Source: Cytobacillus oceanisediminis | GTDB taxonomy: Bacteria; Bacillota; Bacilli; Bacillales; Cytobacillaceae | Direction of reading: 5' to 3' | Assembly: GCF_022811925.1 (NCBI RefSeq) | Contig: NZ_CP065511.1 | Coordinates: forward strand, 4,581,501 to 4,645,500 | DNA: 64,000 bases | The notes under the pieces: generated by a model | Seen by the model: only the letters and a program-made list of their open reading frames with translations | Databases searched by the model: none | Told to the model about the DNA's origin: nothing | Position numbers and translations under genes: made by a program | Shown: positions 55,711 to 64,000 of the stretch, piece after piece | Layout: each line of letters opens with the position of its first letter | Numbering within the stretch: position 1 is the stretch's first letter

Positions 55711-56175
55711 TTAGATATCAAGGTCTTGTTTCTTGCCGCTGTACTCATCATTGTTTTGATCCTGAGGCTGGCTTTGCTGATTGCCGGTTCCTCCGTCTTT
55801 CTTATTGAACATTTGCTGAATTTTATCGACGGCCTGTGGAGCAAGGTCAAGAATTTTCTCATATAAATGAGTGCTTTCATCCAGATGAACCATTTTCACC
55901 CCTTGAGAATTGACAATCAAAAAGGCGATTGGAGTGATGGAGACACCGCCGCCGCTTCCGCCGCCAAACGGGTGGCCCTTTTCCTCGCCTGATTGTCCAT
56001 CAAGCATAAACTCGCTTCCTCCTGCGGCAAAGCCAAAGCCCACCTTTGAAACGGTTAAAATTACACTTCCATCAGGGGTTTCTACTGGATCCCCAATTAT
56101 GGTGTTAACATCAATCATCTCTTTCAGGTTTTCCATGGCAGTTGTCATAAGCCCTTGAATAGGATGGTCAGACAT
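55711..56175 (-). CDS. ytfJ: GerW family sporulation protein YtfJ
   Basis: A 154-residue protein of the GerW/YtfJ family. Key parts are NLKEMIDVNTIIGDPVETPDG near the N terminus, the glycine-rich HPFGGGSGGGVSITPIAFLIV core, and a glutamine/asparagine-rich tail. The ATG at 56175 follows AAGGAGGAG; the longer open frame to 56214 overlaps ytfI without a ribosome binding site. GerW proteins are needed for spore germination with some nutrients. It lies 16 bp downstream of ytfI and is probably co-transcribed. Confidence 0.93.
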   Translation of the reverse strand: MSDHPIQGLMTTAMENLKEMIDVNTIIGDPVETPDGSVILTVSKVGFGFAAGGSEFMLDGQSGEEKGHPFGGGSGGGVSITPIAFLIVNSQGVKMVHLDESTHLYEKILDLAPQAVDKIQQMFNKKDGGTGNQQSQPQDQNNDEYSGKKQDLDI

Positions 56176-56191
56176 TCTTGCTCCTCCTTTT

Positions 56192-56887
56192 TTAGACAGT
56201 TTTAGTACCATCATCAGATAAGGCAGAAAGCGGCTTTGTCCTGAAATCCGGCCGTCCGCCTTTCCAATATTTGATCAGTTTAATTCCTGCTAACATAGCA
56301 TGCCCGACACGAAAATGAATCATACATGAAATGGCCGTTTGTGAGACGGAAAATTGGAAATGGGGAGTTACGGTGATGCTGGGAGGCGTTTTCAGTTTCA
56401 TATAATGACTTATTAATCCAATAATGCTCCCTTTTATCGCCCAAAGAGCCCCAGTAAGCATTCCCGTATGGGCTGCATCCCCAAGACCAGCAAATGTATG
56501 CCATTCAAGATTCCGGATGGTCACACGCTTGAGAAATTTCCGTATTATTTTGTGAAGAGACACGATATGATTTATCATTGCTTTTGTATCATGCAAGCTA
56601 TCAATAAGATCTTTTGCGGAGTATTGCGTTGTATCTTTTTTAGGAGCATTCTCCTGTGGTCCAGCAGCCGTCTTTTCCTTAACAACAATAGTTGGCGAGT
56701 TATCATCCACTTTTATTAGAGGGACTTCAATTTTGTACCTGATCAGTCCGAACCAGGCTTTGAATTGGATTTTCACATGGTCATTATCATTTCCATGGTA
56801 AAAATGAAAATATATCTTCAGTTTTGTTGCCATGATTAGAATTAAAAGAAGTATGAGAGCAATTACGGCAATCAGAAGCCACTTCAC
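56192..56887 (-). CDS. ytfI: DUF2953 membrane-anchored protein YtfI
   Basis: A 231-residue protein with one N-terminal transmembrane segment (WLLIAVIALILLLILIMA), then a soluble region with a basic patch and several amphipathic strands (HVKIQFKAWFGLIRYKIEVPLI). I use GTG at 56887 because AAAGGGTG lies upstream; GTG at 56896 is an alternative three codons longer, but too close to that site. It precedes ytfJ as in B. subtilis. In sporulation context the pair may act in the developing spore, but this is inference. Confidence 0.85.
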   Translation of the reverse strand: MKWLLIAVIALILLLILIMATKLKIYFHFYHGNDNDHVKIQFKAWFGLIRYKIEVPLIKVDDNSPTIVVKEKTAAGPQENAPKKDTTQYSAKDLIDSLHDTKAMINHIVSLHKIIRKFLKRVTIRNLEWHTFAGLGDAAHTGMLTGALWAIKGSIIGLISHYMKLKTPPSITVTPHFQFSVSQTAISCMIHFRVGHAMLAGIKLIKYWKGGRPDFRTKPLSALSDDGTKTV

Positions 56888-56936
56888 TTTTTTCACACCC
56901 TTTCAGCTTTGTATTATGCCCAACTCTAAAAAAATA

Positions 56937-56963
56937 AACCTGCCACCAAGCGGTGACAGGCTT
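56937..56963 (-). terminator. yteJ terminator
   Basis: AAGCCTGTCACCG and GGTGGCAGGTT pair, followed on the minus strand by TATTTTTTTAG. Confidence 0.85.
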
Positions 56964-56970
56964 CCATTTC

Positions 56971-57558
56971 TCAATTATAGCCCTGTTCATTTTGCCTTTC
57001 ATGAACAACGGAGGTATCTGCAAAAAGATCATGCAGTCCCTGTTTCTTCGGCAGGAATGCTACAATTACATATCCGACAAAAATGGTCGCTGATATAAAG
57101 CGGCCGATCCATTCACGGAACAAAATTGTGCTCCATGTCAGTTTTTTTCCTTTAAGATTTACTACCCTTAAACCAAATACCATTTTCCCGAGTGTCTGGC
57201 CAAAAAACTTGGTCATCAGCACAAAATAGGCATAAAACGTAATAGCAGTAGCTATGGAAATCGGAGCAAACAAATTGCTTTCATGCAAAGGAATATCCAG
57301 TGCTCTAAAAATTGGATTAACCAATATCCGGTCAACACTGCCAACTACAACTAAATCTAAAAGATAAGCCCAAAATCTCATCCAAAACCCGGCAAACCTG
57401 ATTGGTTCTGCAGCTTTTTGAATGGGGAGGGTTTCTGCTTGTGTGATTGTTTCGTTAACAGCAGGATCTGCTTCATCAAAGGATGACTTATTCCTGCCCT
57501 CATCCTGCAATGAATCAGGACGGGCAAGCTCTCTTTCATTCTGATCATTTGAGGTCAT
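56971..57558 (-). CDS. yteJ: RDD family membrane protein YteJ
   Basis: A 195-residue protein with a hydrophilic N terminus (about 1-55) and the RDD domain: AGFWMRFWAYLLDLVVVGSVDRILV (R and D of the name), then FYAYFVLMTKFFGQTLGKMVFGLRVV and a final helix ISATIFVGYVIVAFL. The ATG at 57558 lies behind GGGGGAGAG. It is 15 bp downstream of sppA, so it is in an operon with it, as in B. subtilis. Transport of ions has been proposed for some RDD proteins; not shown here. Confidence 0.92.
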   Translation of the reverse strand: MTSNDQNERELARPDSLQDEGRNKSSFDEADPAVNETITQAETLPIQKAAEPIRFAGFWMRFWAYLLDLVVVGSVDRILVNPIFRALDIPLHESNLFAPISIATAITFYAYFVLMTKFFGQTLGKMVFGLRVVNLKGKKLTWSTILFREWIGRFISATIFVGYVIVAFLPKKQGLHDLFADTSVVHERQNEQGYN

Positions 57559-57573
57559 CTTCTCTCCCCCTCC

Positions 57574-58584
57574 TTATTCAGCATAAAGATACATTAAACG
57601 CGGTGAGTTTGGCTGAGATAACAATTTCATCATTCCCGCCATTTCCAGGTCATCACCCATGATTTTTCTCGCTCCCATGCTGAACATGGAGCCGAACCCA
57701 AAATTCTCAGAGTACTTTACAACCTGGGCACCATTTAATTTATGGTCTTTCTTTAATTGTTCGATTACATCATCGCCATAGCCAAAACCGTCGATCAGAT
57801 TCAGTTCTTTTGCCTGCCGTCCGTCATAAATACGGCCATCCGCAATTTCCTTCACCTGCGCCTCAGTTAGTCCGCGGCCTTCCGAGATGACTTTAACAAA
57901 CCCTGCATATGAATTATCAATCATGGATTGAAGGATTTTTCTTTCCTCATCTGTCATATCCCTGGTAGGGCTCATGATATCTTTATATGGCCCGCTCTTA
58001 ATCGTTACAAACTCGACACCATATTTTTCAGCAAGCCCAGCATAATTATAGCCCTGCATGATAACACCCAGCGAACCGGTCAATGTCTCGGGGCTCGCAA
58101 AAATCTTGTCAGCCGGAGCGGATATATAATAGCCTCCTGATGCAGCCATTGATCCCATTGATATGTATACCGGCTTCTTTGTTTCTTTTTGAATTTCAAT
58201 AATCTTATCATGTATTTCGGCGCTTTCCACTACCCCTCCGCCTGGAGAATTAACCTTAATGACAATCGCCTTTACTGTGCTGTCTTCTTTTACATATTCA
58301 AGATTATCCATGAATCCTTTGTGATTGTATCCCGGGCTTGCAAATAAAGAAGCTGCATCTCCGGTATCCTGAATCACTCCATTTACATCAAGCACGGCTA
58401 TCTTTTTCTGTGCATTTCCCTCTTCAATGACTTCTTCCAAAAATGCTTCATTGCTTCCTGCAAACAGTTCATTAACCGAGCTTTCAAAATCTGTAAATGC
58501 AAATGCAGTCACAAAGTTCAGCACAACTGAAAAAACAAACAGACCTGCTGCTATTCCCAGTGCAGCCCAACGTTTTCCATTCAT
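57574..58584 (-). CDS. sppA: signal peptide peptidase SppA
   Basis: Membrane serine protease (336 aa) that degrades cleaved signal peptides. An N-terminal membrane anchor (WAALGIAAGLFVFSVVLNFV) precedes the protease domain. The catalytic dyad is Ser149 in MAASGGYY and Lys201 in SGPYKDIMSP, matching Ser147/Lys199 of the B. subtilis enzyme. The ATG at 58584 follows AAAGGAGGAT. It is co-transcribed with yteJ. Confidence 0.97.
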   Translation of the reverse strand: MNGKRWAALGIAAGLFVFSVVLNFVTAFAFTDFESSVNELFAGSNEAFLEEVIEEGNAQKKIAVLDVNGVIQDTGDAASLFASPGYNHKGFMDNLEYVKEDSTVKAIVIKVNSPGGGVVESAEIHDKIIEIQKETKKPVYISMGSMAASGGYYISAPADKIFASPETLTGSLGVIMQGYNYAGLAEKYGVEFVTIKSGPYKDIMSPTRDMTDEERKILQSMIDNSYAGFVKVISEGRGLTEAQVKEIADGRIYDGRQAKELNLIDGFGYGDDVIEQLKKDHKLNGAQVVKYSENFGFGSMFSMGARKIMGDDLEMAGMMKLLSQPNSPRLMYLYAE

Positions 58585-58838
58585 TTTGAAATCCTCCTTT
58601 TAATATGCTTTCTCCTTCAACATAACCAGCCGCCTTTTTGAATGATTATGATTCCCAGAAAACCTATTCGTCACATATTCTTCATACGTATAAACTTTTA
58701 AAATGTTTCAAAAAAAGGTAAACTGAACTCAGGCAACCATAATCATAGCAAAATATGAATTATTTGGGAAAGAAAATCATCAAGGACATTTTCCCCCCTG
58801 GAATTCCACAACCTTTATTACTGTTTGGAGGAATGAAT

Positions 58839-59639
58839 ATGCCTGAAAGACGCAATATATACTTTTATCACAAAAAAGATGAAGCAACGATGGAAAAAGT
58901 AGCACCGCTTTATAGCCTGGCTGAAGAGCATGCCTTTACCATTGTTAATGACTTCAAACAAGCCAATATCATTGTAAGCATCGGGGGAGACGGAACGTTT
59001 TTGCAGGCTGTCCGCAAAACTGGCTATAGGGATGATTGTTTGTATGCCGGGATTTCAACTACCGGCAGCCTGAGCCTGTACTGTGATTTCCATCTCGATG
59101 ATACCGACAAGATGGTAGAGGCAATGACAAATGAACAAGTAGAAGTAAGACGCTATCCCACTATTGATGTTACGGTTGATGACCAGACATCGTTTCAGTG
59201 CTTAAATGAATTCAGCATCCGTTCTGCCATAATTAAAACTTTTGTAATCGATGTCTTTATTGATAATTTTCATTTTGAAACGTTCCGCGGGGACGGAATG
59301 ATTGTTGCCACCCCAACTGGAAGCACAGCCTATAATAAATCTGTAAATGGAGCTGTTGTTGACCCGCTGCTTCCTTGCATGCAGGTGAGCGAACTCGCTT
59401 CACTGAATACTAATCGCTATCGCACTCTCGGCTCTTCCTTTATCCTGAGCGGAAACAGAAAGCTGACCCTAAAGGTGGTTCAAGATGGCAACGACCATCC
59501 TACAATGGGAATGGACAACGAAGCCCTCAGCATCCAGCATGTAGAAAAGATTGATATTAAACTTAGCGACAAAATCATTAAAACCGTAAAACTGAAAGAC
59601 AATTCCTTTTGGGAAAAGGTTAAGAGGACATTTTTATAA
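58839..59639 (+). CDS. NAD kinase 2
   Basis: Phosphorylates NAD to NADP. The 266-residue protein has the conserved IVSIGGDGTFLQAV motif, CLNEFSIRSAII, and TPTGSTAYNKSVNGAVV. It corresponds to B. subtilis YtdI (NadF/PpnKB), the second NAD kinase. The ATG at 58839 lies seven bases after TTTGGAGG and gives MPERRNIYF as in the family; the open frame extends upstream without a ribosome binding site. It is divergent from sppA. Confidence 0.95.
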   Translation: MPERRNIYFYHKKDEATMEKVAPLYSLAEEHAFTIVNDFKQANIIVSIGGDGTFLQAVRKTGYRDDCLYAGISTTGSLSLYCDFHLDDTDKMVEAMTNEQVEVRRYPTIDVTVDDQTSFQCLNEFSIRSAIIKTFVIDVFIDNFHFETFRGDGMIVATPTGSTAYNKSVNGAVVDPLLPCMQVSELASLNTNRYRTLGSSFILSGNRKLTLKVVQDGNDHPTMGMDNEALSIQHVEKIDIKLSDKIIKTVKLKDNSFWEKVKRTFL

Positions 59640-59641
59640 AA

Positions 59642-59673
59642 AAAGAGTTTCGCATGATGGTGCGAAACTCTTT
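59642..59673. terminator. bidirectional terminator NAD kinase/rarD
   Basis: AAAGAGTTTCGCA and TGCGAAACTCTTT form a long stem between the convergent genes with T-runs on both sides. Confidence 0.9.
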
Positions 59674-60609
59674 TTACTCTATGCCAATACCTTTTCCGCG
59701 CTTTAGTTTTGTTTCCCAATGGACAAAGAGTTTTGTCCTTGAAACAGAGTAAATCGTTAAGGCCAGCCAAATAAACATAAAGGAAAGCAAGTGAAGTTTT
59801 GTAAAGTGCTCATGATAAACGAAGATCCCCAGAATCAGCGTAATGGTCGGCGCAATATACTGCAGAAAACCAAGCATGGACATCGGTATCTTTTGTGCCC
59901 CTTTGGCAAAGTACAATAGCGGCACTGCTGTGGCTGCGCCTGCTCCTATAAGGAGCAAGTCGGAGCTTAGCGAAACATGCAGAAATGCCTGTTTGCCATC
60001 CATAAAAAGCATAATCATATAAATAAATGCGATCGGGGTCACTACAAGTGTTTCAAGCGTTAAACCAACTGCAGAATCTACCTTTATGAGCTTTTTGGCT
60101 AGCCCATAAAGGCCAAAGGATAAAGCGAGGACAATGGCTATCCAGGGAAACCGCCCATAGCTGACAGTCAAAATCATAACCCCTGCAAACGCAAATCCAA
60201 AAGATACGTATTGCGCAGGTGATAGTTTCTCTTTAAAAACCACCATGCCCAGAATCACACTTACGAGCGGATTAATATAATAGCCAAGACTAGCCTCAAT
60301 CATCTGATCGGTATTGACCGCCCAAATATATAAAAACCAGTTGGTGCTGATCAAAAGGGAGGCAATTACAAGGGCGTAAAGCTGTTTTCTATTTGTTTTA
60401 AATCCTTTTAGCGTTTCAGCAAAAGCATTCCATTTCTTTGAAGCCAGCAAAATCACCAGCATAAAGAAAAACGACCAAAAAATCCTGTTTGCCAAAATCT
60501 CATCTGCTTGGACGTGATCTAAAAACTTCCAATAAACCGGGAGAATGCCCCATAAAAAGTAAGCAAACCCTGCGTATAGAGCTCCCGTTTGCACTTCATT
60601 ATTTTTCAT
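59674..60609 (-). CDS. rarD: RarD-like EamA transporter
   Basis: A 311-residue polytopic membrane protein of the drug/metabolite transporter superfamily with about ten helices. FAYFLWGILPVYWKFL near the N terminus, YYINPLVSVILGMVVFKE in the middle and LGFLQYIAPTITLILGIFVYHE near the C terminus are typical of RarD. The ATG at 60609 follows GAGG by eight bases. RarD is named from chloramphenicol sensitivity, but the substrate is not known. B. subtilis does not have it at this exact place to my knowledge. Confidence 0.9.
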   Translation of the reverse strand: MKNNEVQTGALYAGFAYFLWGILPVYWKFLDHVQADEILANRIFWSFFFMLVILLASKKWNAFAETLKGFKTNRKQLYALVIASLLISTNWFLYIWAVNTDQMIEASLGYYINPLVSVILGMVVFKEKLSPAQYVSFGFAFAGVMILTVSYGRFPWIAIVLALSFGLYGLAKKLIKVDSAVGLTLETLVVTPIAFIYMIMLFMDGKQAFLHVSLSSDLLLIGAGAATAVPLLYFAKGAQKIPMSMLGFLQYIAPTITLILGIFVYHEHFTKLHLLSFMFIWLALTIYSVSRTKLFVHWETKLKRGKGIGIE

Positions 60610-60700
60610 TGCCATTTCCTCAATTCTTTCTAGTATCGAAATATTTATATTATAAATCTGCCATAAAAATGTTTGCAATCATTTTTTCCTGCTAAAACGA

Positions 60701-60732
60701 TGCCAGGCACCTGCTGGAATAGGTGCCTGGCA
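60701..60732 (-). terminator. hairpin after ytcJ
   Basis: TGCCAGGCACCT and AGGTGCCTGGCA are perfect 12-bp arms around GCTGGAAT, just after the ytcJ stop. The T-tail on the minus strand is short (CGTTTTAG), so it may be a repeat element acting as a 3' hairpin. Confidence 0.65.
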
Positions 60733-60739
60733 CTTTCAC

Positions 60740-62335
60740 TTATGCTTCGTATACTATTTTTCCGTCAATAACGGTTTTGTTTACTGAAATGGCGGCAATG
60801 TGCCCTATTGGCTTTTTAAAGATATCTTCATTTAATATGGTGAAATCTGCCAGATACCCTTCTTTTATTACACCTCTATCATTTTCATGGGATCCAGCAT
60901 ATGCACTGCCTTTTGTGAATAAGCATACTGCTTCATAAACAGTTAACGCTTCACTTGGATAATAGACTGTATTGTGCGGATCATCTATATTTGTTCTTGT
61001 AACAGCCGCATGAATTCCAAGAAACGGATTGACCGGCTCAATCGGTGCATCAGAGCCTCCTGCACAATGTATCCCTTCTTTCAGAAGTGTCTTCCAAGCG
61101 TAACAGTACTCCATATGTTCTTCACCAATGCGGTCAATCACCCATGGAAAATCAGATGCTGTAAATCTTGGCTGGATATCAAGGATTAATGGCAGTTTTT
61201 TAGCCCTGTCTATAAGTTCTTTGCGCAATATTTGTGCATGAATCAGCCTGTCTCGTCCCAAACCTTCCAATGGGTGCTTTTCTATCGCATTTAATGCCAT
61301 TTCAAATGCCAAATCTCCAATCGTATGGACGGCAACCGGCAATTCATGCTTGCGGGCTTTCTCCACTAATCCATCAAGCTGCTCCTGTGAAAAAATGGCA
61401 ACTCCCGAAGTGGATGGGTCATCTGCATACGGATGGCTTAATAAAGCTGTTCTTCCGCCCAGGGCTCCATCGGCGAATATCTTCATTGCCCCAAACTCTA
61501 TATGTTTACTTCCCTCTAGAAACCCTCCGCCTGATTCCTTCATTTCATCTGCAACTTCATGATGAACAAGCAGATGTGCACGGAAAGGAAGACCATCCTC
61601 CTCTATTACCTGTTTGAAAGCCTGATAAGTTTGGCTGAATCCTCCATAATAATTGAGATCCTCAGTATGTCCCCCTGTCAGTCCAAGCTTATAGGCATCT
61701 TTAATGGCAGCATGAAGTGCCTTCCTTAAATAGCTTTCTGAGACAGCCGGCATCACATTAAATAAAAGCTCCTGGGCCTGGTCTTTCAAAATTCCATTTA
61801 GTTTCCCATATTCATCTTTATCGATTACTCCTCCTGGAGGACATTCAGTATCTTCAGTAATATTTGCTTTTTCTAATCCAAGGGAGTTCACTGTAAGGGC
61901 ATGTCTGCACACACGTTTCAGCATGACAGGATGATTCGGAACAAATTGATCAAGCTCTGAAGCATAAATAGGTTCCGGCTGATCCCATAAATTTTCATTC
62001 CAGCCTTCCCCAATGACCCACTCTCCCTCTTCTATGGTCTCTGAAAATTCCTTTACAGCCATAAGAACTTCCTGCTTTGATGTGTGCTTAGATAAGTCGA
62101 GCCTTATTAGCCTTTCACCATGCCCGATTAGATGCATATGGCTATCCACAAATCCTGGCAGCATGGTGCTTCCCTGCAGATCTATCTCTTTTTGAACCTC
62201 TTCTTTATATTTGCTTCTTAACTCTCTCAAGGCGCCAATTTCAATGATACGGCTGCCTTCTGTAAAAACGGCCTCTATCTGATGACCTTCCTGCTGAAGG
62301 GTATAAATCGAGCCCCCATGCCAAAGCGTTCCCAT
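60740..62335 (-). CDS. ytcJ: YtcJ family amidohydrolase
   Basis: A 531-residue metal-dependent hydrolase of the amidohydrolase-3 type. The metal-binding motif GFVDSHMHLIGHG is near residue 60, further ligands are in VHTIGDLAF and GGSDAPIEPVNP, and the C terminus returns to a small beta domain (GVIKEGYLADFTILNEDI). Length matches B. subtilis YtcJ (529 aa). The ATG at 62335 follows AAAGGAGAAAAG. The natural substrate is unknown. It is transcribed in the same direction as the acyl-CoA synthetase upstream, across a terminator. Confidence 0.93.
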   Translation of the reverse strand: MGTLWHGGSIYTLQQEGHQIEAVFTEGSRIIEIGALRELRSKYKEEVQKEIDLQGSTMLPGFVDSHMHLIGHGERLIRLDLSKHTSKQEVLMAVKEFSETIEEGEWVIGEGWNENLWDQPEPIYASELDQFVPNHPVMLKRVCRHALTVNSLGLEKANITEDTECPPGGVIDKDEYGKLNGILKDQAQELLFNVMPAVSESYLRKALHAAIKDAYKLGLTGGHTEDLNYYGGFSQTYQAFKQVIEEDGLPFRAHLLVHHEVADEMKESGGGFLEGSKHIEFGAMKIFADGALGGRTALLSHPYADDPSTSGVAIFSQEQLDGLVEKARKHELPVAVHTIGDLAFEMALNAIEKHPLEGLGRDRLIHAQILRKELIDRAKKLPLILDIQPRFTASDFPWVIDRIGEEHMEYCYAWKTLLKEGIHCAGGSDAPIEPVNPFLGIHAAVTRTNIDDPHNTVYYPSEALTVYEAVCLFTKGSAYAGSHENDRGVIKEGYLADFTILNEDIFKKPIGHIAAISVNKTVIDGKIVYEA

Positions 62336-62387
62336 AAATCTTTTCTCCTTTAATATACTAAAAGTTCACATTTACCATAGTATAACA

Positions 62388-62418
62388 AAAATACAGGCGG
62401 AATTCCCGCCTGCATTTT
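62388..62418 (-). terminator. acyl-CoA synthetase gene terminator
   Basis: CAGGCGGG and CCGCCTG pair around the AATT centre, followed on the minus strand by TATTTTTGTT. Confidence 0.87.
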
Positions 62419-62427
62419 TCATAGCAT

Positions 62428-64000
62428 TCAGTTTTGCGCTGAAGCAGTCTCCGCTTCTTTTTTCCGTAACTCCACACGCATAATTTTTCCTGAAGTAGTT
62501 TTAGGAAGCTCTGATAGAAATTCAATTTTCCGAGGGTATTTATAAGGAGCCGTCAGCTCTTTTACATGTTCCTGCAGCTGGGAAACAAGGTTAGGGTCGC
62601 TTTGGTCAACACCTTCCCTTAATACAACGAATGCTTTAACGATCAATCCGCGCACTTCATCCGGACTCCCCACAACTGCACATTCCGCTACATATGGATG
62701 CTTTACAAGCGCATCTTCCACCTCGAAAGGTCCAATGGTATAGCCTGAACTGATTATAATATCATCACCGCGGCCTTCAAACCAGAAATAGCCATCTTCA
62801 TCTTTCTTTGCTTTATCTCCGGTAATATAGTAATCTCCGCGGAATTGCATAGCTGTTCTTTCCGGATCTTTATAATAGTTTTTGAAGAGCGCAGGAGTTT
62901 CGACATGGACAGCGATATCTCCTACCTCACCAACAGCACATACCTCACCTTCTTCATTGATAATGTCAACTCTGTTGCCAGGGGTCGGTTTGCCCATTGA
63001 ACCTGCTTTTAGCTCCATATCCTTCGTAATGCCTACAAGCAGGGTATTTTCTGTCTGCCCATACCCGTCACGGACATTTACGTTAAAATGCTTTTTGAAT
63101 GTATCAATCACTTCGCGGTTTAGCGGTTCACCGGCTGAAACAGCACTATGAAGCGCCGGCAGCTTGTATTCATGAATATTTTCAGCCTTTGCCATCAGCC
63201 TGTATTCAGTCGGCGTACAGCAAAGGACATTTACCTGATAATCCTCTAACAGCTGCAAATATTTCTTCGGCTCGAACTTTCCATTGTAGACAAGTCCAGT
63301 TGCACCAGAACCCAAAACAGAAAGGAATGGGCTCCAGATCCACTTTTGCCAGCCAGGGCCTGCTGTTGCCCATACTGTATCGCCTTCATTAATGCATAGC
63401 CAGTTCGGTGCTGCTGTTTTTAGGTGAGCAAATGCCCAGCCATGTGTATGTACTACACCTTTGGGATTTCCTGTTGTTCCTGATGTATATGAAAGAAACG
63501 CCATGTCATCCCGGGAAGTATCAGCCAACGAAAGTTCATCGGAAGCCTTTTTCATTTCCTCATCCAGCCCGATCCAGCCTTCTGCGTTTCCGCCTATCAC
63601 AAACTTCGGCAGGGCTGCTGCTTCCTTAATATCTTTAAATTGGTCAACATATGGATAATAACTTACAATACCTTTAACATCCCCATGATTAATGCGGTAT
63701 TGGAGATCTTTCGACCGAAGCATTTCTGAACTTGGTATGACGACAATTCCCGCTTTTAATGATGCAATGTAAACCTGATACGCTTCAATCAGTCTTGGAA
63801 CAATGATCAGAATAACATCCCCTTTATTCAGACCATTTTCTAAGAAAACGTTTCCAATTCTATTTGCATTAAGTATCAGTTCACTGTATGTAATCTCTTT
63901 CTTTTCTCCCTGCTCATTTTCCCACTTTATTGCAAGTTTGTCCTTATCTCCGGCAAACCGCTCCATTTCTGATACGAGATTGTATTTCTCCGGTGCAATT
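62428..64000 (-). CDS. acyl-CoA synthetase (AMP-forming), 5' end beyond window
   Basis: ANL-family enzyme that activates a carboxylic acid to its CoA thioester. The frame is open to the right edge: codons before the internal ATG at 63966 read IAPEKYNLVSE, matching the N terminus of acetyl-CoA-synthetase-like proteins, so only a short N-terminal piece is missing. The adenylation motif SYTSGTTGNPKGVVHTHG, DGYGQTENTL and the C-terminal catalytic Lys in KTTSGKIMRVEL are present. By position it corresponds to B. subtilis ytcI. The substrate (acetate, propionate or a medium-chain acid) cannot be decided. Confidence 0.93.
   Translation of the reverse strand, partial: IAPEKYNLVSEMERFAGDKDKLAIKWENEQGEKKEITYSELILNANRIGNVFLENGLNKGDVILIIVPRLIEAYQVYIASLKAGIVVIPSSEMLRSKDLQYRINHGDVKGIVSYYPYVDQFKDIKEAAALPKFVIGGNAEGWIGLDEEMKKASDELSLADTSRDDMAFLSYTSGTTGNPKGVVHTHGWAFAHLKTAAPNWLCINEGDTVWATAGPGWQKWIWSPFLSVLGSGATGLVYNGKFEPKKYLQLLEDYQVNVLCCTPTEYRLMAKAENIHEYKLPALHSAVSAGEPLNREVIDTFKKHFNVNVRDGYGQTENTLLVGITKDMELKAGSMGKPTPGNRVDIINEEGEVCAVGEVGDIAVHVETPALFKNYYKDPERTAMQFRGDYYITGDKAKKDEDGYFWFEGRGDDIIISSGYTIGPFEVEDALVKHPYVAECAVVGSPDEVRGLIVKAFVVLREGVDQSDPNLVSQLQEHVKELTAPYKYPRKIEFLSELPKTTSGKIMRVELRKKEAETASAQN

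Overview
The window is 64 kb of low-GC Firmicute chromosome. Gene order runs thrS-ytxC-dnaI-dnaB-nrdR-speD-gapB-coaE-ytaF-mutM-polA-phoR-phoP-mdh-icd-citZ-ytwI-ytvI-fxsA-pyk-pfkA-accA-accD-ytsJ-dnaE-ytrH-ytrI-nrnA-ytpI-ytoI-ytkL-ald-argH-argG-moaB-ackA-ytxK-tpx-ytfJ-ytfI-yteJ-sppA-nadK2-ytcJ-acyl-CoA synthetase. This follows the Bacillus subtilis thrS-to-ytcI region closely. Many genes use TTG or GTG starts behind strong GGAGG ribosome binding sites, and sporulation genes (ytxC, ytaF, ytvI, ytrHI, ytfJ) are present. I infer a Bacillaceae member of the Bacillus/Cytobacillus/Mesobacillus type, but species cannot be fixed from the sequence alone.

Layout: 1-6.6 kb holds thrS (3' end off the window) with a T-box leader, then primosome genes dnaI/dnaB and the ribonucleotide reductase regulator nrdR. 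6.7-9.8 kb has speD with a structured leader, gluconeogenic gapB with CcpN-like boxes, and coaE. 9.8-18.8 kb has ytaF, mutM, polA, an hflC/hflK pair not found here in B. subtilis, and phoPR. 19-24.6 kb carries a MaoC-like gene and mdh, icd, citZ. 24.8-37.3 kb has glycolysis (pfkA, pyk), acetyl-CoA carboxylase (accDA), a GntR regulator, malic enzyme ytsJ and replicative polymerase dnaE. 37.4-45.5 kb has sporulation genes, nrnA, ytoI, ytkL, a peptidase and ald. 45.6-64 kb has a universal stress protein, argGH, a serine hydrolase, moaB, ackA, ytxK, tpx, ytfJ, ytfI, yteJ, sppA, NAD kinase, rarD, ytcJ and an acyl-CoA synthetase running off the right edge.

The coding content is mostly core metabolism and replication. 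The least explained material is between genes: (1) a speD leader whose UUUCCCCC is exactly complementary to the speD Shine-Dalgarno; (2) four TTTACA-like repeats at exact 11-bp spacing (a Pho box) in the phoR-hflK gap, followed by a -10 and a terminator that would yield a ~65-nt RNA with a CCCCUUC stretch; (3) at least eight copies of an intergenic repeat, one inside the thrS mRNA leader; (4) two identical TGGTCAGACCA operators upstream of ytsJ-gntR and accD-accA, suggesting that the GntR protein links malic enzyme to fatty-acid precursor supply. CcpA (cre) sites at citZ, the MaoC-like gene and ackA tie the carbon genes together. There is no tRNA, rRNA, CRISPR array, prophage or transposase that I can see.
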